The notes: a model not told the origin generated them from the sequence alone. Shown: positions 1-6,867, counted from the stretch's first letter. The stretch: 11,048 nucleotides of DNA from Bacteroidales bacterium (GCA_029932445.1 JAOZQB010000091.1:1-11048); one strand, 5' to 3'. Program-made: numbers and translations.

Positions 1-7
1 TAATTAT

Positions 8-20
8 CCGTTTATAACGG
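8..20. repeat. Small hairpin in the left-edge gap
   Basis: The 105 bases before the lpxH-like stop codon are AT-rich and hold no convincing gene. The only structure I see is a 5-bp inverted repeat, CCGTT-TAT-AACGG. It lies about 85 bases beyond the lpxH stop and has no clean T-run on either side. It might end the lpxH transcript, but the support is weak. Confidence 0.2.
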
Positions 21-105
21 TTATTATCGATTATTGAAAACTTATTTTATACAACAAATTTATAAAAATTCTTTAAATATTGTTGTTTTTACAAATTCAA
101 TAACT

Positions 106-906
106 TTAAAAAAATTTAATTTTTTTAACAACGGACAAATCGGTTATGAAAGTTTCCGGAGCATCATTTTTATAAGTTTCCAAAACGAAATCTTTTCCGT
201 CAAAAATACCGTATGTATAATTTACCAACCAATCACCCAAATTAATATGTTTTGAGGATTTTCCGATATCAATTATCAACGGAAAATGTCGATGACCGTA
301 AATCAGATAATCAAAATAATCATTTTTTAAAAGGTCTTCGGAATGCAAAACAAGCAATTCTTTGTCCGTTCCTTTGAAATCGTAATGGGTTTCTTTTTTG
401 CGTCTGTTATATGACCATTTTCGAGCAAGCCAAAATGCAAAATTAGGATGCAGGCGCGTAAAACACCATTGAAGGAATTTATTTGTAAATATCTTCTTCA
501 GGAACTTGTAACTGTTATCTCCCGGACCCAAACCGTCTCCGTGTGCAATATAAAATTTCTTTTTATAAATTTCCGTTTTCAGTTCTTTGGTCAGAATTGT
601 AACTCCGAGTTCCTCAGCCAAATAATCTTTCATCCAAACATCATGATTTCCGGTAAAAAAAATAATCTTGATGCCGGCATCAGTTAATTGAGCAATTTTT
701 CCGAGAAAGCGTACAAAACCTCTCGGAACAACTGATTTGTATTCCCACCAAAAGTCAAAAATATCTCCGACAAAATAAATCGTTTCGGCATCGTTTTTTA
801 TTTCATCCAGAAATTTAACCAGTTTTAGTTCACGCTCTAAACTTTTCTTTCTGTTCGGAAGTCCGAGATGAATATCTGAAATAAAGTATGTTTTTTTGCT
901 GTTCAC
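106..906 (-). CDS. lpxH: UDP-2,3-diacylglucosamine diphosphatase (LpxH-like)
   Basis: A calcineurin-type metallophosphoesterase of the LpxH group. The family hydrolyses UDP-2,3-diacylglucosamine to lipid X at the cytosolic face of the inner membrane during lipid A synthesis. All metal-binding blocks are visible, numbered from the GTG start: SDIHLG (D11, H13), GDIFDFWWE (D48, D51), GNHD 86-89, AHGDG from 121 and GHRH 204-207. The GNHD form, against GNRD in E. coli LpxH, is common in such proteins. The length of 266 residues is slightly above the E. coli enzyme. No in-frame ATG precedes the catalytic blocks. Possible starts are TTG at 915 or 912 and GTG at 906, with a stop codon at 922-924. I prefer GTG because it gives the short MNSKKTYFISD start typical of relatives. 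The gene lies 10-19 bp after the L,D-transpeptidase-like gene, so the two are probably cotranscribed. Confidence 0.85.
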   Translation of the reverse strand: MNSKKTYFISDIHLGLPNRKKSLERELKLVKFLDEIKNDAETIYFVGDIFDFWWEYKSVVPRGFVRFLGKIAQLTDAGIKIIFFTGNHDVWMKDYLAEELGVTILTKELKTEIYKKKFYIAHGDGLGPGDNSYKFLKKIFTNKFLQWCFTRLHPNFAFWLARKWSYNRRKKETHYDFKGTDKELLVLHSEDLLKNDYFDYLIYGHRHFPLIIDIGKSSKHINLGDWLVNYTYGIFDGKDFVLETYKNDAPETFITDLSVVKKIKFF

Positions 907-925
907 CGGCAACAAAGTTAATTAT

Positions 926-1858
926 TTACTGATATTCGGAGAAATTATATGTATTATTTGTAAAATTTACCTTAATTGCTTTGTGATTTTTTTCAAACAA
1001 ATTGTATGCTTTTTCGATTTCTGACCAAAAAGAAACAAGTTGCTCCGGGGTCATTTCCGAAGAAACTTTTTCCGCCGTTTTTTTCTTATTATTTTCCGAA
1101 AAACGAAAAGGAAAAATTTGAATTTTCGGATAACCGTAAGTTTTGGAATTATGAAAACGGGCAGATAAAAATACAGGCAGGAAATTTTTATTTTCAAATG
1201 AAATACACCCTGCCGTAACACAATTTCCGTGCAAACAAATTGCACCTCCGGGATCTGCTTTTCCGAGTATTTTTCGTGTTCGGTTTCTGTCAATTGCTAA
1301 GGGATAATCAATGCACATTTTAAAACTTGAACCGTATCCGACATTGCCTGAATTATCAATTTCTTTGTTATTCAGTTTTATCCACATAAACCAATTGGAA
1401 CTTCCGTAAAGAATTTTGCATGTAAAAAATCCTTCCGGTGTTTTACCGTCACCTTGTTGCAGTTTTGTGCCGGCTTCATCATCAACGGCGCAAACAGGTA
1501 AAACAGCTATCAATTTTAATGTATCAGATCGTTTCTTCGCACCCCAAATTTCAAATTCTTTTTCCTCTTTAAACATTCTGAACATTACATATTCAGGCGG
1601 ATAAGAAATGCCGGTTTCTTCACATCTTTTTTGATAAGATCTGCCGAGAAGTTGTTCCAAACGTTGTTTGATAAAAGCAGGTGATTTTTCATTTGTTTTT
1701 TTTGCTATATCAGCAAGGGTGTCAATTTCAAAAACCGTAAATTTTGAACTTTTGGGTTCTTTAAATGTTTTATTGTAAATCTGTGCAACTTTTTGATTTT
1801 GAGAATCGGAGCAAGCCGACAAAAAAACAGATATAAAAATTATAAGAATATAACGCAT
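926..1858 (-). CDS. YafK/DpaA-like L,D-transpeptidase-fold lipoprotein (YkuD domain)
   Basis: A 310-residue YkuD-fold enzyme predicted to be anchored by lipid at Cys16 (signal peptide ending LSAC). Family members act on peptidoglycan through a cysteine nucleophile, either forming L,D cross-links or, in E. coli YafK (DpaA), cutting the bond between peptidoglycan and the Braun lipoprotein. The visible blocks are GDGKTPEGFF (136-145), YGSSFKMCIDYP (175-186) and the active-site signature HGNCVTAGC, with H210 and catalytic C218. This HGxC...GC form is the YafK-like version rather than the classic ErfK form. About 100 residues precede the domain, and a charged tail follows it after about residue 250. 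It heads a close pair with the lpxH-like gene. Since Braun lipoprotein is not expected in this phylum, the exact substrate is unknown. Confidence 0.85.
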   Translation of the reverse strand: MRYILIIFISVFLSACSDSQNQKVAQIYNKTFKEPKSSKFTVFEIDTLADIAKKTNEKSPAFIKQRLEQLLGRSYQKRCEETGISYPPEYVMFRMFKEEKEFEIWGAKKRSDTLKLIAVLPVCAVDDEAGTKLQQGDGKTPEGFFTCKILYGSSNWFMWIKLNNKEIDNSGNVGYGSSFKMCIDYPLAIDRNRTRKILGKADPGGAICLHGNCVTAGCISFENKNFLPVFLSARFHNSKTYGYPKIQIFPFRFSENNKKKTAEKVSSEMTPEQLVSFWSEIEKAYNLFEKNHKAIKVNFTNNTYNFSEYQ

Positions 1859-1861
1859 AAG

Positions 1862-1896
1862 AAAAGGTTTAAAATCTTAACGATAATAAACCTTTT
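1862..1896. terminator. Inverted repeat between the TlpA gene and the YafK-like gene
   Basis: A 9-bp perfect inverted repeat, AAAAGGTTT (1862-1870) and AAACCTTTT (1888-1896), with a 17-base loop, fills most of the 59-bp gap between two minus-strand genes. The longer T-run lies on the plus-strand side, which no gene here would use. On the minus strand the arm ends TTTTC. It may be a weak terminator or attenuator, or a leader hairpin of the downstream gene. Confidence 0.3.
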
Positions 1897-1917
1897 TTAT
1901 TTTTAATAATTCGGTTT

Positions 1918-3060
1918 TTAGTAACCGTATATTTCGCTGAGTTTTTGTCCTAAAAGCGTTCCTCTTAAATTTGTTGCAATAATTTTACCTTCGGGATTAA
2001 TCAGAAAATTAGCCGGAATGCCTCTTACACCGTAAACTGCTGCAGGTTCAGAATCCCAATATTTAAGATCACTTACATGATTCCATTCTTCCAATCCGTC
2101 AGTTTTTATTGCTTTCACCCAATCTTCTTTGGTTTTGTCTAAAGAAACTTGATAAATCGTAAAACCGGATTTTTTATATTTATGATAATTTTTTACCACA
2201 TTCGGATTTTCTGCTCGACAAGGACGACACCAAGCAGCCCAAAAATCAAGTAAAACATAATTCCCTCTTAAAGAAGATAATTTAATGTTTTTACCTTCGG
2301 GTGAGGGTAAATTAATTTCCGGAGCTTTATTTCCGATTGTCGGCATGGGCGGATTGTTTGCAATATATTCATGTAATCCTTGGATAAAGCTTGATTTAGG
2401 GTATAATTTATAAAGAGAATCATCAACTTTTGTAAATAATTCACGATCGTCATTTAAGTTAAAAACACTCATATTTCTTCCGAATTGTTGATACAGTGCA
2501 ATAATTGATGCCGGAGAATTCAGATGCTCATTAATGAAATTTTCCGAATATTTTCTGTGCTTATCAAAAACTTGTTGAGATGCTTCATTTACCATTTTTA
2601 CTAAACTGTCCAAATCACCGTTTCCTTTTTGTGAAACATAAATTTGATTTAAAGAATCCAAACTTTCAAAAGCTTTGTCAAGATTATTATATAGAATTTG
2701 TAATAACTTTGAATCTTCAGAACCCTTAACGGAATATAAAATACGAAAATCAGTTGTGTCACCGTCTATGCTTATTTTGCTTAATGAATCGGCAATAAAA
2801 ATTATTTGACCGTTTTGTCCGTCTAATTGCAAACCGAATAATTCGGGAGCCGGTGTATGTTCATTAAATTCATATTCGCCGTTTTTGCCTATTTCAACAG
2901 TATCTAATGCGATTGTTGATTTTGGTAAGAATTTGTTTAATATCAATTGTTTGCCGACCGCATTTTTAATGGTTCCCGAAACGGTAAATCCCGATGTTTC
3001 GGAATTTTTGCATGAAAATAATGCTAATACGGGAATTAAGATTAAGATTAATTTTCTCAT
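1918..3060 (-). CDS. TlpA-like thiol-disulfide oxidoreductase lipoprotein with DUF4369 N-terminus
   Basis: A 380-residue periplasm-facing redox lipoprotein. The signal peptide ends LFSC, with lipidated Cys17. Residues about 24-110 resemble DUF4369 (FTVSGTIKNAVGKQLIL onwards), and about 115-235 form a mostly helical linker. Residues 241-380 are a TlpA/AhpC-type thioredoxin domain with FWAAWCRPC (active-site cysteines C278 and C281, CRPC motif) and a cis-proline in GIPA (P349). This architecture is very common in Bacteroidota. Such proteins are thought to reduce or exchange disulfides in exported proteins, but few substrates are known. The ATG at 3060 is supported by the signal peptide. The 164-bp region upstream holds a promoter box and a potentially structured leader. 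The YafK-like gene follows after 59 bp. Confidence 0.9.
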   Translation of the reverse strand: MRKLILILIPVLALFSCKNSETSGFTVSGTIKNAVGKQLILNKFLPKSTIALDTVEIGKNGEYEFNEHTPAPELFGLQLDGQNGQIIFIADSLSKISIDGDTTDFRILYSVKGSEDSKLLQILYNNLDKAFESLDSLNQIYVSQKGNGDLDSLVKMVNEASQQVFDKHRKYSENFINEHLNSPASIIALYQQFGRNMSVFNLNDDRELFTKVDDSLYKLYPKSSFIQGLHEYIANNPPMPTIGNKAPEINLPSPEGKNIKLSSLRGNYVLLDFWAAWCRPCRAENPNVVKNYHKYKKSGFTIYQVSLDKTKEDWVKAIKTDGLEEWNHVSDLKYWDSEPAAVYGVRGIPANFLINPEGKIIATNLRGTLLGQKLSEIYGY

Positions 3061-3075
3061 TTTTTATTTTTTTAG

Positions 3076-3164
3076 TTCAAATTAAATTCGTGAAATTAAC
3101 TTCCGAACTTTGTATTTAATTTGAAGATTTATAATAATGTAATCATTTTCGGAAGTCAAATTAA
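3076..3164 (-). promoter_or_regulatory. Leader with two interleaved inverted repeats upstream of the TlpA gene
   Basis: Two perfect inverted repeats overlap in alternating order. TTCAAATTAAAT (3076-3087) pairs with ATTTAATTTGAA (3114-3125). ACTTCCGAA (3099-3107) pairs with TTCGGAAGT (3148-3156). Alternating arms give a pseudoknot topology if both form. A further copy, TCAAATTAA (3156-3164), could compete for the 3114-3125 arm. A start near 3165, predicted from the box at 3172-3179, would put all of it in the untranslated leader, with the last arm ending 15 bases before the ATG. The arms are seen directly; an RNA function is inference. Confidence 0.35.
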
Positions 3165-3171
3165 TTGCTCG

Positions 3172-3179
3172 CAAAAATA
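3172..3179 (-). promoter_or_regulatory. Candidate -7 box (TATTTTTG) for the TlpA gene
   Basis: Read on the minus strand this is TATTTTTG, an exact match to the Bacteroidota TAnnTTTG element. The nearest upstream TTTG (CAAA at 3195-3198) is only 15 bases away, against about 19 expected, so the -33 partner is poor. The predicted start near 3165 leaves a leader of about 105 bases. Confidence 0.4.
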
Positions 3180-3224
3180 ATAATATTTGTTTATCAAAAA
3201 ATTGTGTGCTGTTTATTTATCCGT

Positions 3225-4694
3225 TTATTTTTCAGAATCTTTATCTTTTTTATCTTTTTCTGGAATGCGTCGTATTTTATAATTTAAATAAGCCACTAAA
3301 ACAGTCATCAACGGACTTATAAGATTAAAAAAAGCATAAGGCAGATAATCAACCGTGGCAACACCCAATACACGTGCTTGGGTTGCTCCTCCGGTATTCC
3401 ACGGAATAAGGACGGAAGTTACTGTTCCGGCATCTTCTAAGGTACGGCTCAAAACTTCCGGTTTTAATCCTTTTTCTCTGAATGCTTTGTTATACATTCT
3501 TCCCGGAACAACAATTGAGATATATTGGTCGGAAGCCGTTGCATTAAAAAAGATACATGAAGCTGCCGTTGAGGCAACTAAGGAGCCGTCTGATTTTACA
3601 CGTTTCATTACGGATAAAGTAATTTTTTTCAGCATTCCGCTTGATTCCATAACGCCGCCGAAAACCATAGCTGATAAAATTAACCAAATGGTATTAAGCA
3701 TGCCTGCCATTCCGCCTGTTCCGAATAAATCGTTTATGCGTTCGTTTTCTGTGACAATTTCAATTTTTCCGTACATGGCTTTCATAACACTTACGTATGA
3801 TGCTTCAGCATAATTATTTGTAATTCCGGATATGTGCTGAATAATGTCGGGTTGAAAAATAATCGCAAATAATCCGCCGGCAAGTGTTCCGAGTAACATT
3901 GAAGGAATGGGTTTTACTTTTTTAATGATGATAAAAATTAAAAATGCCGGAACAATGAATAACCAAGGTGTTACATTAAAAGTATCGGCTATAGCTGTTT
4001 GAACTTCTTTAACCTCAGCTGCATTGGCTTGAAAATCATAGGTAAAGCCCATAATCAAAAAAATGATTAGTGTGATTGTCATTGACGGTATGGTCGTAAT
4101 CATCATATAGCGAATATGCGTATATAAATCGGTTCCCGCCATGGCCGGTGCCAAATTTGTTGTATCGGAAAGCGGAGACATTTTATCGCCGAAATAGGCA
4201 CCCGAAATAATGGCACCTGCCGTTATCGAATCGTTAATACCCATAGCATGACCGATGCCCAGCAAAGCAACTCCGACCGTTGCAACGGTTGACCACGAAC
4301 TGCCGGTTGCCAAGGAAATTAAACTTGAAATTACAACCGTTGCAAATAAAAAAATTGAGGGATGTAAAACATCCAAACCGTAATAAATAAATGCCGGAAT
4401 AACGCCGCTTAACAGCCAAGTTCCCGATAATGAACCAATTAACAAAAGAATAAGAATTGCCGGCATGGCTTTCCCGATGGTTTTTACGATGCGCTTACGT
4501 AGTTTTAACCAATTGGTACCCAGCCGAAAAGCAATAACAGATGCCAGTGCTGCAGCAAGTAATAATGCTGTTTGATTGGAGCCGTCCAAAGTTTCATCAC
4601 CCCAAATAATAACATTTAAAGAAAGTAAGATTATCAAAAAAATAATGGGAATAAAGGATTGTAAAAGCGAAGGGGATTTTTCTTTTTTCGGCAT
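3225..4694 (-). CDS. nhaC: Na+/H+ antiporter, NhaC family
   Basis: A 489-residue inner-membrane protein with about 11-12 hydrophobic segments, a short cytosolic N-terminus and a highly charged tail (KDKKDKDSEK). NhaC antiporters exchange cytosolic sodium for external protons, supporting pH and salt tolerance; some relatives move organic acids together with sodium. Family blocks are clear: TGSSWSTVATVG (130-141) and GAYFGDKMSPLSDTTNLA (165-182), the latter being the strongest NhaC signature. The protein has the family's usual full length with no break. The ATG at 4694 lies about 16 bases after the start predicted from the promoter at 4717-4746. It is separated from elbB by a strong hairpin, so it is probably its own unit. 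Sodium is the likely ion, but specificity cannot be read from sequence alone. Confidence 0.93.
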   Translation of the reverse strand: MPKKEKSPSLLQSFIPIIFLIILLSLNVIIWGDETLDGSNQTALLLAAALASVIAFRLGTNWLKLRKRIVKTIGKAMPAILILLLIGSLSGTWLLSGVIPAFIYYGLDVLHPSIFLFATVVISSLISLATGSSWSTVATVGVALLGIGHAMGINDSITAGAIISGAYFGDKMSPLSDTTNLAPAMAGTDLYTHIRYMMITTIPSMTITLIIFLIMGFTYDFQANAAEVKEVQTAIADTFNVTPWLFIVPAFLIFIIIKKVKPIPSMLLGTLAGGLFAIIFQPDIIQHISGITNNYAEASYVSVMKAMYGKIEIVTENERINDLFGTGGMAGMLNTIWLILSAMVFGGVMESSGMLKKITLSVMKRVKSDGSLVASTAASCIFFNATASDQYISIVVPGRMYNKAFREKGLKPEVLSRTLEDAGTVTSVLIPWNTGGATQARVLGVATVDYLPYAFFNLISPLMTVLVAYLNYKIRRIPEKDKKDKDSEK

Positions 4695-4716
4695 ATCTTT
4701 TTTATAATGTATCTCA

Positions 4717-4746
4717 CAAATTTAGAAAAAATCTCGAAATGATAAA
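4717..4746 (-). promoter_or_regulatory. Candidate nhaC promoter (TAAATTTG)
   Basis: On the minus strand, TAAATTTG (4717-4724) matches TAnnTTTG exactly. TTTA (4743-4746) lies 18 bases upstream, close to the expected place of the -33 TTTG. A start near 4710 would give a leader of about 16 bases before the nhaC ATG. This is one of the two best promoter candidates in the window. Confidence 0.5.
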
Positions 4747-4775
4747 GTTTAAAATGCCGAATATGTTTTGAGATT

Positions 4776-4808
4776 AACTTTCCGAAAGTTTTGAACTTTC
4801 GGAAAGTT
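4776..4808 (-). terminator. Perfect 15-bp hairpin after elbB
   Basis: AACTTTCCGAAAGTT (4776-4790), a TTG loop and AACTTTCGGAAAGTT (4794-4808) form a perfect 15-bp stem, beginning 14 bases beyond the elbB stop codon. Each arm is itself an odd palindrome (AACTTTC-C-GAAAGTT), so two smaller hairpins are an alternative fold. On the minus strand the stem is followed by AATCTC rather than a T-run; the plus-strand side has GTTTTAT. It most likely ends or stabilises the elbB transcript and insulates nhaC. Confidence 0.6.
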
Positions 4809-4822
4809 GTTTTATCCGTATA

Positions 4823-5482
4823 TTATTTTACCATTTCAAATACGGCTTTTGTAACATTCATTGCACCGTCGGCAATATCGGCAATTGTGGCATCCAGCAT
4901 ATAACAAGGTGTTGTGGCTACTTTGTAGGTTTTGTCGACAACCACTTCGCCGTGATTGGTAATTTCATGTTTTGAACCCATTTTGTTAACGGCATTTGCC
5001 GTTTCTTTATCTTGCCCTATGGTAACGCTTACGCCGTCAAGAACTTTTGCAACTACGACAGGAGAAATGCAAAGTGCACCTATGGGTTTGCCCTGTGCAA
5101 CAGCATCTCGTATCGCATTTTCAACATCGGGAAGAACCGTACAATCAGGTCCTTTAAAAGCAAAATCGGATAAATTTTTTGCAACACCAAAACCGCCGGG
5201 CATCATCAAAGCATCATAATCTTCCATATTTAATTCAGAAAGGGGCTTAATGTTTCCGCGTGCAATACGTGCCGCTTCAATCATAACGTTTCGTTTTTCG
5301 TTCATTTCTTCACCCGTAATATGATTAACAACATGATGTTGCTCAATATCCGGAGCGAAAATTTGATACGTTCCGCCGTTTTTTACTACGGCATACATGG
5401 TCATGGTTGCTTCGTGGATCTCGGCACCGTCATAAACACCGTTGCCGGAAAGAATGATTGCTGTTTTCGGAGATTTATTCAT
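4823..5482 (-). CDS. elbB: ElbB-like glyoxalase (DJ-1/PfpI superfamily, ES1 family)
   Basis: A 219-residue cytosolic protein that aligns across its whole length with E. coli ElbB (217 residues). Shared blocks include ILSGNGVYDGAEIHEA (10-25), APDIEQ (43-48), EEMNEKRNVMIEAARI (58-73), MPGGFGVAKNLSDFA (94-108) and GALCISP with nucleophile C138 at the expected nucleophile-elbow site. ElbB was first linked to isoprenoid synthesis and later shown to have weak glyoxalase activity on glyoxal; its physiological role is still uncertain. It has no signal peptide. The ATG at 5482 gives the usual N-terminus. It is divergent from the thioredoxin-fold lipoprotein gene, sharing a 77-bp intergenic region, and ends at a strong hairpin. 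Confidence 0.92.
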   Translation of the reverse strand: MNKSPKTAIILSGNGVYDGAEIHEATMTMYAVVKNGGTYQIFAPDIEQHHVVNHITGEEMNEKRNVMIEAARIARGNIKPLSELNMEDYDALMMPGGFGVAKNLSDFAFKGPDCTVLPDVENAIRDAVAQGKPIGALCISPVVVAKVLDGVSVTIGQDKETANAVNKMGSKHEITNHGEVVVDKTYKVATTPCYMLDATIADIADGAMNVTKAVFEMVK

Positions 5483-5509
5483 AATATTCAGATTTAAATG
5501 TTTTTAATG

Positions 5510-5517
5510 TATTTTTG
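5510..5517 (+). promoter_or_regulatory. Candidate -7 box (TATTTTTG) for the thioredoxin-fold gene
   Basis: TATTTTTG fits TAnnTTTG exactly and lies 42 bases before the ATG at 5560, giving a leader of roughly 36 bases. The sequence at the -33 position (TTCA, 5487-5490) is a poor match. The region is shared with the divergent elbB, for which I see no clear box on the minus strand. Confidence 0.4.
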
Positions 5518-5559
5518 CAAGAAAATTTTGAACAAACAAGGTAAAAAAATAATTTAAAA

Positions 5560-6087
5560 ATGAAAACAATTTTATCAATTTTTATAGCTTTGATGCTTTT
5601 TCAATCATGTTCAATTACTAAAAATGAGATAATTACTGATGAACGAACGGAACGAAAAGAATTAGTCGGAATTTGCACACGAGCAGGATTTCAAAAAGAA
5701 GAATTTAAAATGTGGTTTGATAAAGGATATAATGAATATCAACCGAAAGAGGAAATTGTTAATAAATTAAAAGCTGTTTCTTTATATAAAGGTGTTACAA
5801 TTAAAATTATTTTCGGAACGTGGTGCGGAGACAGCAAAAGAGAAGTTCCTCGATTTTTTAAATTGGTCGACAAAGCCGATATCCCCGAAAAAATTATTCG
5901 TTTAACGGCTGTTGATACTAAAAAAACATCAAGAGATAAGAGTATTGAAGGAATTGCATTTACACGTATTCCGACTTTTATTTTTTACAGAAAAGGAAGT
6001 GAAATCGGGCGTATTGTTGAAAGTACCGAAAAAAGTTTAGAAGAAGATATGTTAAAAATTTTAACAAAATTAGTCATTAGGTATTAA
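5560..6087 (+). CDS. Thioredoxin-fold lipoprotein with single-cysteine CxxS site
   Basis: A 175-residue predicted lipoprotein (signal peptide ending FQSC, Cys17). Residues about 78-170 carry a thioredoxin fold: strand IKIIFGTW, the active-site stretch WCGDSKREVP (C89, S92) and the cis-proline loop in TRIPTFIFY (P138). The second active-site cysteine is replaced by serine (CGDS), so an ordinary dithiol exchange is not possible at that site. CxxS proteins elsewhere act as disulfide isomerases, trap mixed disulfides or have non-redox roles; which applies here is unknown. C39, in an unassigned N-terminal segment (GICTRAGF), is the only other cysteine outside the lipobox and could be a partner. 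From memory, the TWCGDSKRE pattern recurs in Bacteroidota proteins, suggesting a family trait. It is monocistronic, with a strong terminator downstream. Confidence 0.85.
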   Translation: MKTILSIFIALMLFQSCSITKNEIITDERTERKELVGICTRAGFQKEEFKMWFDKGYNEYQPKEEIVNKLKAVSLYKGVTIKIIFGTWCGDSKREVPRFFKLVDKADIPEKIIRLTAVDTKKTSRDKSIEGIAFTRIPTFIFYRKGSEIGRIVESTEKSLEEDMLKILTKLVIRY

Positions 6088-6111
6088 ATTTTTGTGTTAA
6101 CCGGTAATAAA

Positions 6112-6137
6112 AAAGAGCCGAAAAAAATCGGCTCTTT
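6112..6137. terminator. Strong bidirectional intrinsic terminator
   Basis: AAAGAGCCGA (6112-6121), a six-A loop and TCGGCTCTTT (6128-6137) form a perfect 10-bp stem between two convergent genes. On the minus strand it continues TTTTTTATT, a good U-tract for the receiver-domain gene. On the plus strand it continues CATTTTG, a weaker one. It separates the two transcripts cleanly. Confidence 0.85.
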
Positions 6138-6154
6138 CATTTTGATAAATACAT

Positions 6155-6571
6155 TTAGGCAAATAAAGGATTTTTTCTGTAAAACAGTTCCTTTATTTTT
6201 TCATCCAATTCATCAATTGAAAAGGGTTTAACGATAATTTCATCAAAGCCTTCATCCTTGTACGTTTGATTAAAGTCTGAAGAAAAATCACGGTTAATCA
6301 TCGCCATCACAGGTATAGTATTTATCGGGTATTCTAATTTTTTTCTTATGTGTTCGATGGTTTCAAATCCGTCGAGTTGCGGTAATTCTAAATCAAGTAA
6401 TAAAAGATCAAAACTTTTATTTTTAAGTGCTAAAATAACATCATAGCCGTTATTTGCAGTATCATATTCCCAACCGAGCATTTTTAAAATCTCAGTCATA
6501 ACTTTTTCGCTCGGCTTAAAACCTTCCGCTAACAGAATACGTTTTTTTGTTTTGCTGTTTTGACTTTTCAC
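6155..6571 (-). CDS. Stand-alone response-regulator receiver domain, atypical active site
   Basis: A 138-residue cytosolic protein made only of a CheY-like receiver domain with a short basic N-terminus. The phosphoacceptor D60 (LLLDLELPQLDG) and the conserved lysine K115 (IVKPF) are present. Two switch positions differ from the norm. The acidic metal-binding pair, usually DD or ED, is E16-G17 (RILLAEGFKPSE). The conserved Thr/Ser after strand 4 is I92 (IPVMAMIN). Loss of one acid and of the hydroxyl residue suggests weak or absent phosphorylation, or a fold used only for protein binding. No histidine kinase or output domain lies beside it, so its partner is unknown. Single-domain receivers usually act by binding kinases, phosphotransferases or motors. 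It is followed by a strong terminator. Confidence 0.85.
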   Translation of the reverse strand: MKSQNSKTKKRILLAEGFKPSEKVMTEILKMLGWEYDTANNGYDVILALKNKSFDLLLLDLELPQLDGFETIEHIRKKLEYPINTIPVMAMINRDFSSDFNQTYKDEGFDEIIVKPFSIDELDEKIKELFYRKNPLFA

Positions 6572-6642
6572 TATTTATTTTTATTTAATTTAAATGATGC
6601 ATATTTTATGCCGCAAATCGCTTTGTCTACTTTGCATTACCA

Positions 6643-6678
6643 TACATTCTGTACTGTAAAAATGACATGTTTTACATG
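6643..6678. promoter_or_regulatory. Cluster of TGTA/TACA dyads, candidate operator
   Basis: Within 36 bases there are three overlapping or adjacent inverted repeats: TACA-TTC-TGTA (6643-6653), TGTAAAA-N8-TTTTACA (6655-6676) and CATGT-TTT-ACATG (6666-6678). They lie 72-107 bases upstream of the receiver gene and about 310 bases from the SUMF1-fold gene. A dimeric regulator could bind such sites, but I cannot name one, and high AT content makes short dyads cheap. Confidence 0.3.
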
Positions 6679-6693
6679 AAAATTTACTTTCTG

Positions 6694-6766
6694 AAATTGA
6701 AAAAAGTTTCTAAAAAATTGAAAATAAAAACTATAAAAAAATGTTAATAAAAAATTGAAAAAAGTT
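6694..6766. repeat. A-rich 15-bp direct repeats
   Basis: AAATTGAAAAAAGTT occurs exactly at 6694-6708 and again at 6752-6766, 58 bases apart. A shorter copy of its first ten bases lies at 6715-6724. The A-tracts could bend DNA or bind a nucleoid protein. In such low-complexity sequence the repeats may be chance. Confidence 0.35.
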
Positions 6767-6867
6767 AATTTTTTTTTAAACAGAAAGAAAAATGTTCCAT
6801 AAAATAAATAAATTTGGTCAAAATGTAATTCATTTATAAATTTACATATTGAAAACAGATTATTTTA

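Noticed and set aside
34..255. Plus-strand 73-residue frame at the left edge
   Set aside because: Low-complexity translation that overlaps the 3' end of the well-supported lpxH-like gene on the other strand; no motif.
1127..1240. Second cysteine (C213) near the catalytic C218 in the YafK-like protein, first taken as unusual
   Set aside because: HGxC...GC is, as far as I recall, normal for the YafK-type branch of the YkuD fold.
1416..1604. Plus-strand frame with serine-rich translation inside the YafK-like gene
   Set aside because: It is antisense to the GDGKTPEGFF region of a clear gene and has no independent support.
3355..3813. 152-residue plus-strand frame inside nhaC
   Set aside because: It lies wholly antisense to conserved nhaC coding sequence and resembles no family I know; an antisense shadow.
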